Shown in pieces: positions 12,337-25,166 of a stretch of DNA of 64,000 nucleotides; within the stretch, counting starts at the first letter, position 1, and each line of letters opens with the position of its first letter. The DNA is taken from the NCBI GenBank assembly GCA_947172415.1, contig OX359191.1, positions 6,944,001-7,008,000 of the forward strand. The letters run 5' to 3'. The notes under the pieces were generated by a model. That model worked only from the letters and a program-made list of their open reading frames with translations, was not told the origin of the DNA and did no database searches. Both the position numbers and the translations under genes were made by a program. The stretch comes from Chondrosia reniformis. Lineage: Eukaryota > Porifera > Demospongiae > Chondrillida > Chondrillidae.

Positions 12337-15300
12337 TCATTCAAACCCTCCTTCAGAAATAAGGTACTTCACTACATCTTTGTGTCCTTTCCTCCTAGCC
12401 AGTGTCAAGCAGTCCTCTCCATATGTATTAACATTAAACTTCCTTCTTCCAAATAAGGGCAATAGGTACTTGACAACTTGGAGATGGCCATTAAGACAGG
12501 CCCAGTGTAGAGCACTGTTTCCATACTACAAGATAATCACAATTATGAATATAAACATGAAAACAAACATATACAGTATGTTTTGGGTCAGTTGTCCAGA
12601 CAGGACTTGCAATCGATAATCGGTAAAAAGGTTTATCGCTGTATGGTTATGTTGTTCTAGTGTGAAAGTTTGTTCAAATGGTAGTCATGAGTGCTAAACA
12701 ATTACCAATTTCAATGTCCGGTAGGGACAACCGACCCAAAAAGTACTGTATAAGTAGAGATATGGTGCACTTGCAGTTAATATGTAAATCAGGACCAGTA
12801 TATCTACTTCAAATTGTTCACTAGACTATGGGGACGGCATATACTACTAATCATCCAAAATGGAGTGTAATTTACATGTTTACATAATATTGCTGATCAT
12901 GTTTATCTACAGCCAATGGGATGTATCTGAGAAGGTCACATGACTGACACTTTTTTCTTAGTTAATTCAGCCAAATAAGAGTTGGAACAAACAGGTGACC
13001 TTCCAATCAAGTCAATAGTGGCACTGGTGCCTTTGAATCAGCACAAATGTTTAGGTTGGTAGATATTGTGCTCTTCCACCTGTGGTCTAACTGTTACATA
13101 ATAATCAATACATTGCTATCAATGCAAAGTACCACTCAAACTGTAAACCAAACAAGCAATATTCCACCCCACAGTAACAACAGATCTACTTCAGAGAAAT
13201 GACAAATATTAATATTAATTTTTATATATGTGCTTTTGAAGCATCCAGCATAAAGAATAGCATGTGATGTATCCCATGATTATTATTGAAATTAAAGATT
13301 AAGAAAGTCCTTTGCAAAGTCCCATTAGGCTACACCCTTCTGAACTAAATAAACAAGTATTTTGAGTTTAAAAACTCGTGGGGCTGCCGCCCCCCCCGAA
13401 TTAACTCAAACTACTTGGCTGCATCATTGGGATTTAATATATATATTCGTAATACTAATGATTGAGGACGCTTAAGTGTCTTGAACTTTATAAATAACGA
13501 TGGAAAAGCTTCGTTAACTAAAGCTTCCTGAACGCCGCCATTTGCAAAAATGATGTATCGACGTATAAAATAAGTGTTATAATAGTTGCGTATGAACCTG
13601 TATTATATATATATATATCTTTCCATAACATGAAGCCGTACAATGTAATCGGCAAATGAAAACAATATAAGGGGCTGCCACAGGCAGCCCCTAAAAAACT
13701 CATATATAGAATTAACAAAAACTAAAGATACATTTTGACTCAGTTCTACAAATATCTGTTACCTAATCAAACTATAATAAATTGATTCTCTCTTATAAAT
13801 CATATGTGACCTTCCACAGTAAACAGGGTAATAATAAGTAATAAGTTATAAAATTATAAAGATACTTTTGCAGCGTCAACACAGTGTTCACAATTAATAT
13901 CTACCAACACAAGTTGAATCACTTAGCTCTTAACTTTATACTTAATGACTATGGTACGTATATGTACTATCCAACACTGACTACAACAACACTTACTTGT
14001 TATACAGGATATCTTACCTTGTTCTTGTGGTACACATTAGGTTTACGTTCCTCTGTCAGATGTTGTACAACTTCTAACTGACCTTCCAGACAGGCTACCA
14101 GTAGAGCTGTGTTACCATTCTAAAGTAAGAAATATGTAAACTCATTGAAATCAGTTACAACACTTCAATCACTGTATCTCAGACAAGTGATACACAGATA
14201 GATAGTTCACAATTATCATGTTGTTAAACTACGTACATATTAACATAAACTACTTACATTTACATTTAACAAAAATGTTAAACGTCTAACTACATTACAT
14301 GATCAACCATGGCATAACCATAATATCAACTTTGCATGTACTCACAGACTTATTGCTTATTATACATAGCTTAAATTAATCAACACTTTACAACTATTAC
14401 ATATTAATACTCACATTGCTTTCCTCTTCTAATTTGACACGATGTCTATCAATTAAGCAACTGATGATGGCTTGTTTACCATACTTAGCTGCCTTCATTA
14501 GAGGAGTTGCACCATCCTGTGTACATAAGAAGGGAAATATTTGAGATTGGAAACTTCAACATCCAACAAGTTATAGTTAACATCATTTAATTCCAAAGCC
14601 AAACACACATTATTGGTACTATTACAATATACACTTTATCAATTACCATTGTTGCAGATCCTTATACACCTCATTGTACTTCAATGTAATACAATTAGTA
14701 CATACAACTAGCAGGTATGAGTTTCGTATTGTTACTATTACGTACAAATACTTAATATGTAATCACACGATTTTAGTTCACCATTCCTTATACAATTACC
14801 CCAGTTACCTCACTATAGCAATATAAGAGACACTAACTCATTTCTTACCTTATTCCTTTCTTCAGGAGAGAACTTCAGTTCTTCAACAATGTGGCTCACC
14901 ATTGCAGGATTGTCTTGTTCATTTCTACTGGCATCGTGAATTAGACTGTTTCCATATACATCAACATCATGGAGTTTACCAGCTTCTATGAACTTTGGTA
15001 GTAGGAACTTCAGTAAATCCACATTGCCACTAAAGGCAGACCAGTGTAAGGCATTTCCATCATACTGGATTAGGAAGCACAAGACGGGAACTTAAAGGTT
15101 TTTGACGAAGAAGTGATATAGACATTCAGAAACATACTATATATACTATACACTTGCACTATATCAACTCCTAAACAGTATTTTTTACATGTAAATTAGT
15201 GAGACTTTGTGTCCAAACACTGAACAAAAATATACTCAACATTACAGGGATATCATGAATACTTGATTAACAATGGCCCTTATGACAGGCAAAGTGTAGA

Positions 15301-18300
15301 GCACTGTTTCCATACTACAAGATACACATAAGTAATTATGGATTTCAACATGAAAACAAACATACAAGTGTAGCAATGGTACACTTGTAGTTAATATGTA
15401 AATCAGGACCAGTATATCTACTTCAAATTGTTCACTAGACTATGGGGATGGCATATACTACTAATCATCCAAAATGGAGTGGAATTTATATGTTTACATA
15501 ATATTGCTGATCATGTGACCTTCCATCAAGTCAATAGTGGCACTGGTGCCTTTGAATCAGCACAAGTGTTTAGGTTGGTAGACGTTGTGCTCTACCACCT
15601 GTGGTCTAAATATTACATAATAATCAATACATTGCTATCAATGCAAATGTGTCACTCAAACTGTAAACCAGTCAATCAATATTCCACCCCACACTAACAA
15701 CAGATCTACTTCAGAGAAATGACAAATATTGTGCTTTTGAAGCATCCAGTAGAGCAGAGCATTTGAAATTAAAGATTAAGAAAGTCCTTTGCAAAGTCCC
15801 ATCAGGCTACACCCTTCTGAACTAAATAAATAAACTCTTATATATAATTAACAAAAACTAAAAGATGCATTAATATTTGACTAAGTTCTACAAATGTGTT
15901 ACCTAATTAAACTATAAAAATTGATTTTCTCTTATAAATCATCATATGTGACCTTCCACAGTAAACAGGGTAATCCTGTAAGTTATATAATACGTACAAA
16001 TATACTATAAAGTCCTGAGTGGCTAGGAAGGCTCATGCTGAATTTGATTTACTTGTAAATGCTAGCTGACATGAAAATGGTTCTCTTAAGGATACAAGAA
16101 CTACTATATAAGTATAAAAAGCAGACAGATAGTGATAGGTCACGTGAAATACAATAAAGCATGAAAAAGGGGGAAAATAGGAAGCACAAGTCAACAATAC
16201 ATTGTACCTTAATCTGTAAAGTGACAAGTTGGCAAAATCAAATAATAATAAGTTAAGTGTGATACCAGTCCAATAGGGTGGTATAGACTCCTGGCATTGA
16301 GCCCCTTCCCCTATTGAGAGGGGCCTGCTCATGTTGGATATGACAGGACTCCAACAGGCAATGGGTCTGTGTGTGTGTGGAGGTGGGCATCTATCACTTT
16401 GGACAAGTCCATCTGGTGATGTGAGACAAACACCTGTTCAACAAGTAATGAGGACAACACACCCTCATTCCTGAGTGCTCTCCGATGTTCTCCAAGGCGA
16501 TGATCTAATGACCTGCCAGTCTGCCCAATGTAGGATTGTTGACACTCATTGCAAGGTATGCTGTAGATCACCTCTTTCCTTTTTCCCTCTGGAACAGGGT
16601 CCTTCGGATTGACAAGTTCTTGCCTCAGAGTTCAGAAGGGACTGAACATGACATTGATGGCCAGGGGGTCAGTATCTGCGAATGGACTGTGATAGCCCAT
16701 GGATATAAGGGATGGTCACTGAGGCCCGTGCTGTCTGTTCCTCAGCATGGCTGTTGTATCTCACGTGACCTATCACTATATGTTTGCCTTTTGTACTTAT
16801 ACAGTAGATGAAGGCGGCCGTAGGTTGTCGAATCGTCTAAGAGAACCATTTTCATGTCGGCTAGCGTTTACAAGTAAATCGAATTCAGAAAGATACTTTT
16901 GCAGCGTCAACATAGTTCACAATTAATATCTACTAACATAAGTTGAATAGCTAAACTCTTACCTATACTATCTCTTTATACCTTATGACTATATATGGTA
17001 TATGTACTATCCAACACTGACTTGTTATACAGAGAAGTGTCTTACCTTGTTCTTGTGGTACACATTAGCTTTACGTTCCTCTGTCAGATGTTGTACTACT
17101 TGTAACTGACCATATTGACAGGCTAGCAGTAGAGCTGTGTTACCATTCTAAAGTAAGAAATATGTAAACTCATTAAAATCAGTTATAGCACTTCAATCAT
17201 TGAAATTCATACAAGTGCTATACTGCTATATAGTTCACAATATTATGCTGTTAAAACATAAAGTACTTAAATTTATATATAAAAATGTTAAAAGTCACAA
17301 GTAACTAATTACATGATCAGCCATGGCCCTTGCTATCTTTCAAGTGCTACATACAAACCTATATATTGCTAGCTGCTATTTCTATGATATGTTACACCAA
17401 CTAACAGAGGGTATATCAACTTCACATGTACTAGTAAGATTCAAGGGCAGGTATTTAATGCATATAGCTTTAATAAATACAACTATTACATATTAATACT
17501 CACATTGCTTTCCTCTTCTAATTTGACACGATGTGTATCAATTAAGCAACTGATGATGGCTTGCTTACCATATATAGCTGCCTTCATTAGAGGAGTTACA
17601 CCTTCCTGTGTACATAAGAAGGGAAATATTTGAGATTGGAAACTTCAACATACAACAAGTTATAGCCAACATTATTTAATTCCAAAGCCGAATACACATT
17701 CATTTATTGTTTACAATATACACTTTATTGATATAAACATTGTTACAGATCCTTACTTGTACTTCTAAATACAATTAGTACATACAAATAGTATAGTAAT
17801 GAGTTTCGTTGCACTAAGAGATGATTGGCATGTGAAGATTTAAAGGAACATTGAAATTTAAAAGTCATAATCTTTTACAGTATGTTTAACTCCTATACTT
17901 GAAATAACCCTCCCACCTTTAACTCAAAATAATGAAGCGTCTAAGTATGATTTAACAATTATAGCTTCGAAATGTCAGGGACTGCAATAATGACCAATGA
18001 GAAATTAGAGGATCCCTTTGTCGACTTGGATGAAGACAAATCCACAATGGACAAGGACCAACATGCATGTAATTAACTCAGTTGTCATTTGTTATGTCTC
18101 ACTCTTCTTTCTTAGTTGTTTTTAAATAAAATATTCTATCAGTGATTATCGTCTAATACAGTAGCAATGATAACCTCAAATAAACCTACAAGTTCTAACA
18201 AAGTCAAGATTAATAATACCCGCACGTTCTATATAAGGATATATGTTATACATACGTATGTACTAGTGGATATAGCAAATACTTAATATGTAATCACATT

Positions 18301-21300
18301 ATTGTAGTTCACAATTCCTTATACAATTACCCCAGTTACCTCACTATAACAATATAAGAGACACTAACTCATTTCTTACCTTATTCCTTTCTTCAGGAGA
18401 GAACTTCAGTTCTTTAACAATGTGGCTCACCATTGCAGGATTGTCTTGTTCATTTCTACTGGCAAAGTGAATTATACTGTCTCCATATACATCAACATCA
18501 TGGAGTTTACCAGCTTCTATGAACTTTGGTAGTAGGAACTCCAGTAAATCCACATTGCCACTAAAGGCAGACCAGTGTAAGGCATTTCCATCAGCCTGGA
18601 TTAGGAAGCATAAGACAGGAGCTGAAAGGTTTTTGATAAAGAAGTGATATAGACATTCAGAAACACACTATACCATACACTTGCACTTGTACTGTATGTT
18701 GTATTTATGCATGTGAGAACACCATACACTGGATACATATATACTCAACATTAGAAGGATTATTTCATGACTATATATATATGTATATATATATATATAT
18801 ATTTTTTCCACTGAGTGACACTGCATTAGTTACCCAAAATTACTTGAACTATAAATATATACAGTTACATGCACTAACACTCATCATGAGAAGGATTACA
18901 GATAGAGAGTTAATTACACAACTCCAAATGCTAAGTGACCAAAGTCTTATCTTTGTCGGGAGACTGAAGTTAAATATCATTGAAAGACAACAAATGACTA
19001 TTAGACAAGTCTCCCTAAGTAACAAATCTGGTATCTACCAACACAAGTTGTATCCCTTAACACTTATCTACACTATATCTCTATACCCAATAAGTATATG
19101 TATACTATCCATACACTTACAGTACAACAATACTTACTTGTTATACAGAGAAGTGTCTTACCTTGTTCTTGTGGTACACATTAGCTTTACGTTCCTCTGT
19201 CAGATGTTGTACTACTTGTAACTGACCTTCCAGACAGGCTAGCAGTAGAGCCGTGTTACCATACTAAAGTAAGACACAATGCAAATTAAATTAATCAAAT
19301 TAATAGAGTCAAACAGTCAATTCTTAAGAACTGTATATGTAAATAGATACAAATGTAATAGAAATCATTAATAATGATACAATAATTAGTCACTAAACAC
19401 TACAAATTGATTATCATTGTTAATAGCCATAGACAGCTGTTTCCTTATTAGGACTCATCAATATGGCATACAATGGAAGTTTGAGTGGCTAGTCTGCTAA
19501 TAAGTACTCTCAAAAGCAAAAAAAGCTTGTGGTTTCCTTATCAGCAGATAAGGTGGCTAGGGGGAGACTCTGGTTCCCATCAAGCGAACTTCGGTTCCAC
19601 CCATTTGCTCATTGCGCTCCTCAGTGGGCAGGGTAATATCCAGAGTTCAATGATGATACTGATGCTTTAGGATCTGCGTTAGATCTTAAAGTTCCCTTAT
19701 TATTTTTCCCTAGGGTTTAACTGTTAGTGACTCCTGATCACAGGTAAACGCTTTAAACTTGCAGTCTTTTCTCATTATATGCACTTTCAGTATATAATTC
19801 TTTTTATAATCTATACCATGTTAGAATTAATGAAGATATTATGTACTATATTGGTTAAACCTATATACGAACATATGTAGTACAATAAATATACGTATAT
19901 AGGTAACTAAAGAGTAGAAATTAATATTATTTCCATGTGTACTTAAGGTAGCACAATACACTCACTGCATTTTCTTCTTCCACATTATGCCCTGCATCCA
20001 ACAGGAGCTTCAAGACCTCCAAATCTCCACTTCTACCAGCTTGTAGCAAAGACTATTAGTTTGGGATCAAGTAAGGAATGATATTCTATCTGAATCATGA
20101 ATTGAATGTAGATTATACATAATATAAGTCTTATATACAATATGTATGCATATGAATGTACACAAATACAGTCATGGCTGTTTAGTATGGCCTTTGATAA
20201 TCCAGTTCCCTCGATATCAGGCTGACTTTTCAGCGAAACGGGTCTTAATAGTATAATTTTGTACATGTGAAACCAGCCCTCGATTTACCTTTTGTATATA
20301 TGTACATACGTATATGAAGTTGACAAGTTAATCTAATGAATATTAGCTGACCTACTGCCAAACGATTTTGGTCTGCAAAGTATGCTGATTTAGTATGTGC
20401 ACTGGAAATGTACCAGTCAGTGACAAAGTATTACTTTTAAAGTAGTGTGTGTTTTGTACTAAGAAAGAGCGCTTTGTTAGTTTATTCATACAATAATCTT
20501 ACAATCATGGTTATGTCATAGTGTCAGGGGTGACATTATATAGACTTTCTTAATCCAGCAGCCTCCTTAATCCAGCAATGTTTGGAGAAACCAATGCAGT
20601 CAGATTGAACAGTCATGACTGTATTACATATAATCAATCAATCACACACATGGTGATCTGTATACGTATATACTATAACAAATGTACACTTTCAATTCCT
20701 TATATGGTCAATATTTATTGTAATGGATGGGAATGGAATAAGACTGTACATCTGCAAAACCTACTCCTTTCTTCTTCTTTCTGGACAGAGATCCTTCCTT
20801 CCTTGTAGCATAGTCCCAAAGTTCCTTCAACTGTAAAAGTAGCTTTCCAAACTTGTTTGAGACAATTTCATAGTTAACTGTAACAGCTTTAATCACAGCA
20901 TCACAAGTATATGTCTCCTTCAGTTCCTAGAAGAGGTGGAAAAGAAATTAAAATATTCTGCTAGCTGAACATAAAGCCTAATTGTACAGTTTTAGAAATG
21001 CATTTGTCACATGTTGGTATATTGTATGCATAAACGCATTATTTCTATATAGACTACCTCAATACTGCCTTCTTCTGACTTAAGACTTTTCTTCAGATTA
21101 ATCATCATTTTAAAATCTGCCAAATCTTCTGATTCACTTAAACTCTTCATTTTCTCTTCAACTTGAGATAAAATGGCTGCCATTGGTTCAATTTGCAGCT
21201 GGTATTTGTAGAACTTGTCTTTTATCAAAGAAACCTTTCAAGTAAAGATATGTACATTAAGAAAATTCATAAATTACAAATTAGCATTTCAAATATTACT

Positions 21301-24003
21301 TAATCATTTGGTTATTATTCACATAGGTAACAGAGGAGTGGCAGTGGTCACCATAGCAACTAGGTATAAGCTATATATATAATGTCTACATGCACATACA
21401 ACAATATATAAATAAGTATCAGGTTGTATATATACTATATCCACAGACCCAAAGAATACAATTTGTACATTGTGTAGTCACTACTTACAACATCCTCCTC
21501 TGATATGGTTTGCTTTTCTTTCTCTTTCTCACGACTGGATTTCTCTTCAAGTTGCCTCTTCAGTGACTCCACCTTCTCAACCAAGTCTACATCCACCAGC
21601 TGCAAACAGACACAGACAGGTTAATACTTACATTGGTGAAGAATACAATCATTTAGAGTGAGTGTGCTACTGTCAATCTCACTTCTTCCAACTGCTTCAC
21701 TTCTCCTCTACATTTCAACAACTCTTCCCTTGTTCTCTTCAACTCATTCTGTGACTGACTCAGTTCTTCTTCTTTGGCTCTCAGTTTAGTCTTTAGAGCA
21801 TGAAGCTCCACCATAGTCATGTGGTGCATTCCCTCCATACTCTTCATCTCTGCCTTATGTTTCTCTCTGGACTGAGTTGGAGTTTTCTGAGTAAAGGCAA
21901 TCACATACGACCTAACCATACGACCAACAGCTATGCAACTAAACCACAACTACTATGATAAGACCTTAATTAGAATACAGTGGAACCCCTATAATCCGGA
22001 CACTTTGGGACATTCCTAAACTGTTGAATACAAAACCACAGACTATATTGCTATAACTAATAATTCCTTGTATACCATATACAGTGGACATCACTGCTAA
22101 GGCTATCACTGGGACAGAATCAAAGTGGTCCATACACTGATTTGGTGGGATAAACTACCCAATATAATATGCAAGTGGGAGGCAAGAGATACAAATATGG
22201 CACAGTCATTAATTAGCACAAATTTAATATTATGTTAATTGTCTTACACACTGTAACGATGTACTCACTGAAGGAACATGCAGAGTTCCAAGTTGAACAT
22301 CAATGGCAAAGTAGCCAAACACGATTGCCTTCTCAACTCCAAACTCTCTCAACTGACACACATGTGACAGGAGGATTGGAGCAATCATCACCGCAGCCTC
22401 CTTCATCAGTCGGAACATCACCATGGTGCAGCCTTCAGCAAATCCCTCAAAGAGAACTCGATCGATACCAAGGATTTCTATCAAGTAGAACTGCAAGCGA
22501 AACAGCTCAGCCAACATATACTGACCTGGTTCCTGATTGACTTTCAATCCCAAGTGGGCATGGTTGTCATCAGCAGGAAGCTCTGCTCTTTCCCTTTGAA
22601 ACTTTCCAAGTGCTTCTGTGGCAAAGTTGATAACATCAAAGTTGTGGTCAGAAATGGATTCCTTGAGAGCTTCTGTTTCTCCTATAGCCTTTGCAGCATC
22701 AGCAATAAGGCGCACATCCAAGGGACTGCTCCACAAGTAGATGTAGTCTAGGATATCATCTTCTTCCAATGGAATGTCTACTGGAATCTGGCTGCTGAAA
22801 TGACCTTTAATTCCAATGCGGACTTCACGACGAAGGCTTTTCAACTGCTTGTCAGATAGGTCTGAGAGACACCTTCCCAATTTCCCATGTATTGAAGTGT
22901 AGTTTTCTTTAAGCGTAAATGCTCCTGGATATTTTAAGAGTTCCCTTCGATCCTCAAAGGCTTTAATGACGGGTTTCCAGGTGTCAATCTCTGAGATGTC
23001 GGAAAGTGGAGGTGTTGACTGAGCTACCGTAGCTGATGGAGGCGTTACTGGCTTGGGAGGTGTGGCATCTGAATTGAATTGATTGAATTGAATTGAAATA
23101 ATTTTATCCCAAAAAGGAATGGATTACATAAAAGGCAAATGCCTATAAAAAACATGCTCCCCGGCAAAAGAAATATATATAGGAATCTAAGGATGAGTCA
23201 AGCACATACAATGCATACAATGATATATTTATATATATTTGCAAGAATATTGAGTAGTGGCATTAGAATAGTTAGGTACTGAAAGAAGCCCAAATGACTG
23301 ACCAGTTTCATGCCAATGTATATGAACCTATTCCAATAGAATACCATGCAATGGTCCATATCATAACAATCACATAACTTTGACATTATTTAATGTATAT
23401 ATCCTCCTGGTAAATAACTTACTTGCTAAATATTTATTAATTAGTTCCGCTAGCTCTTTATGGTTACCACGAGAAGTGTCCTCCTTAAGTGCAGTAGACA
23501 GATGTTTTAACTTCTTCTCATCCGGATCAACAACTAAAATCTCATAGAGAGCTTTGTTGGCTTTTCCTAATTCCGGTACCTGCGAACCGACTCGCTCCAG
23601 TTCGCCAGTAGTGATAGCACCGAGTTGATGAAGACGAGTTGACACTCTACGAACATCACAGTTGTTTACCAACTGATCGTGTATTTGCTGGATGAAAGAG
23701 CGAATTTGGTCTGTAAGTAGCTGCGACGATTGCTCTACATATGTATGTACAAACAGGAAAAGTGTAAGTTTCGAGCGAATGCAACTGCTGTAAAACTTAT
23801 GAAACTTAAAACTTAAACTAAAACGTAAAAATTACGTACGTATACGTATATAGACTATGGTTGAATTACTTGTACGTATACTAGCACATCTGGAAAAGGT
23901 ACAATTACATTATTCAGGGATATCATAATCAGTTGCACGGACTCTAAAATTCAATGATACAGAGACATGATGATCTCTAGACACACTACCTACCTGCAGA
24001 CAT
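12337..24003 (-). CDS. CARD-like / module X / coiled-coil / ankyrin-repeat protein, gene 2 (complete)
   Basis: Complete 16-exon model, 2994 nt, 997 aa: 23994-24003, 23423-23734, 22269-23068, 21683-21886, 21489-21599, 21058-21234, 20765-20926, 19966-20052, 19162-19263, 18380-18595, 17504-17605, 17046-17147, 14849-15064, 14415-14516, 14018-14119, 12337-12525. Residues 1-107 are CARD-like, about 108-374 linker plus module X, about 375-592 coiled-coil and charged, 593-997 ankyrin. The ankyrin part has an entry pair of exons, two three-exon cassettes and a terminal exon (ALHWACLNGHLQVVKYLLPLFGRR). The ATG used in gene 1 is mutated; the start is the in-frame ATG four codons later. The stop is a TGA where genes 3 and 4 read on for about five codons. 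No internal stops seen. Introns carry a hAT-like MITE and a Penelope fragment. Function inferred only. Confidence 0.85.
12574..12748. mobile_element. TA-flanked MITE (Tc1/mariner-pogo type), copy in gene 2
   Basis: A short element starts CAGTA and ends TACTG, with near-perfect inverted ends containing TTTTGGGTCRGTTGTCC, flanked by TA. It lies in the last intron of gene 2. Orthologous copies sit at the same place in gene 3 (29452-29631) and gene 4 (54401-54574), so insertion preceded the gene duplications. No coding capacity. Confidence 0.75.
12765..13200. repeat. Spacer block type I, terminal-intron copy
   Basis: Non-coding block beside the terminal exon. The same sequence recurs at about 15380-15740, 29645-29990, 54590-54900 and 60750-61095. 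It marks the boundary of the duplicated ankyrin cassettes. Confidence 0.65.
13378..13693. mobile_element. hAT-like MITE with 8-bp target duplication
   Basis: 316-bp insertion in a gene 2 intron, flanked by the 8-bp repeat AAAAACTC (13370-13377 and 13694-13701). Its 11-bp ends match inversely (left GTGGGGCTGCC, right end reversed TAGGGGCTGCC). The right end itself forms a GGGGCTGCC/GGCAGCCCC hairpin. It is absent from the paralogous introns near 15835, 30490 and 55290. The 8-bp duplication is typical of hAT elements. About 17 nt just left of it are also absent from the empty copies. Confidence 0.65.
15272..15314 (-). pseudogene. Relic of the terminal ankyrin exon between cassettes of gene 2
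   Basis: 43 nt match the first part of the gene-terminal exon (TATGGAAACAGTGCTCTACA and onward, with its acceptor) and then break off. It is followed by spacer block type I, just as the true terminal exon is. An identical relic is at 60643-60686. If spliced in, it would run into a stop soon afterwards. Confidence 0.7.
16038..16154. repeat. Inverted repeat arm (left) of the Penelope-like insertion
   Basis: Reverse complement of 16754-16888 over about 115 bp, with one interior stretch that differs and carries extra bases in the right arm. Both arms contain the TCACGTGACCTATCACTAT segment. Confidence 0.75.
16754..16888. repeat. Inverted repeat arm (right) of the Penelope-like insertion
   Basis: Partner of 16038-16154; the outer 50 bp match with few differences. 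Inverted partial terminal repeats are known from some Penelope-like elements. Confidence 0.75.
21978..22036. mobile_element. pogo/Tigger-like end fragment
   Basis: Starts CAGTGGAACCCCTATAATCC, a terminal-repeat style common in pogo-type elements, within intron 3 of gene 2. The matching intron of gene 1 has different sequence here. No second end is seen. Confidence 0.45.
23069..23175. repeat. GAATT-rich insertion in intron 2 of gene 2
   Basis: (GAATTGAATTG)-like tandem units followed by about 70 bp absent from genes 1 and 3, starting exactly at the acceptor of exon 3, whose CAG is kept. Looks like the tail of a short interspersed or miniature element; family unknown. Confidence 0.45.
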
Positions 24004-24344
24004 TTTGTCAGCCGCGGCCACACCCATAAAAATACTATTATATGATTAGCTATAGCGATAGCTACTCAATTTAACGTCTTATATGTATATCAGTAAGTTA
24101 ACCCTCCTACTCACATAGATATACCACACTATAGTTAAATATAAAACACAAGTTACTGTGGGAATGGCAGTGCTTGTTATAAGTGACTAGCACATCTGGA
24201 AAATGTACTATTACATTATTCAGGGACATCATAATCAGTTGTGATGCAATCATGTCTATTTACCTTATAAGTAGCAGATAGTAAAATCATTGTCTATTCT
24301 ACTAGACAAAAAGATAATTAATGATGTAACTTTATCATTCTTTC

Positions 24345-24951
24345 CGTTTCAATACTGTTAAAAAGGCATCTTTAGGAAGTTCAATTTTTCCCAGTTGCTT
24401 CATTCTCTTTTTGCCTTCTTTTTGTTATTCAAGTAGCTTACGTTTCCTTGTAATATCACCTCCTTACTATGGGTACAGAGTAATAATATGAGACTGAAAG
24501 ATGGCAACTCCTACACACACACACTCTCACACTCCACCCACTCTCCCTTACACATTTCATTCACACACACTAACTAGATAGCAACCTTACACATTTAGCT
24601 GTTACATCTTTCCTGAGTGGTTTCACACTATGTAAGAGAAGGTGGCAGCCATTACATGTCAATAAGATCAATATAACATAATAATTACAACAGAGTGCTC
24701 ACGTTTCCCTAGCAATGACCCTTCCACCAATGGAAGCCTGTATTGCAACTTCATAGAGCTGCCTGAAAGAACACAGTATTCAGTGGTAAGAATAAAGAAG
24801 TGTATGCATTAGAGACTTGCCTGTGAATCACTTCACTCAGTCTCTGACAAAGAGATTTTCCAACTTAATAGTCCTTTGATCTGTGTACTATGGTTGCCAT
24901 GACATCAACAGGTACTCCATTCAGTAGTATGTCCATCTTTTTGATGATATC
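24345..24951 (-). pseudogene. GUF1: GUF1 C-terminal fragment, copy 2 (two stops)
   Basis: Same four-exon remnant as in unit 1, but with TAA codons at 24865-24867 (CAA in copy 1) and 24425-24427 (AAA in copy 1). It keeps VHRSK and GGDITRK where copy 1 has VHISK and GCDITRK, so copy 1 is not simply the ancestor. It again ends abruptly at the junction with the 5'-truncated kinesin. Confidence 0.8.
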
Positions 24952-25166
24952 TTTAGAGATAAGAAAGCATATAGGCTTCTGAACTAAAAGCTGAAAAAAC
25001 GTTAGTTACCTTAAATATGGATTATGCCAATTCTCTATAAGTGTATATAAATGCATGTTTTGTGTAAACAGAAAAAATAGCCTAGACTTAAATGTATGTA
25101 GTTTCAACTTGTGGAGCTGGATTTTACAATGAGCAGTTTCTGTTTCCTTTTCCCTACTCTGATCAG

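Larger units (their letters stand above)
16013..16888 (-). mobile_element. Penelope-like retroelement fragment with GIY-YIG endonuclease tail
   Basis: Insertion in a gene 2 intron, flanked by AAAG on both sides (16009-16012 and 16889-16892). The minus strand encodes the end of a Penelope-like polyprotein: a PKDPVPEGKR linker, then a GIY-YIG endonuclease start (IPCNECQQSYIGQTGRSLDH), then a frame-shifted C-terminus with the PLNRxRG and VY motifs near 16250-16320. An in-frame TGA at 16632-16634 interrupts the upstream reading frame. The reverse transcriptase is absent. Inverted arms lie at 16038-16154 and 16754-16888. It is absent from paralogous introns. A dead fragment. Confidence 0.8.
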
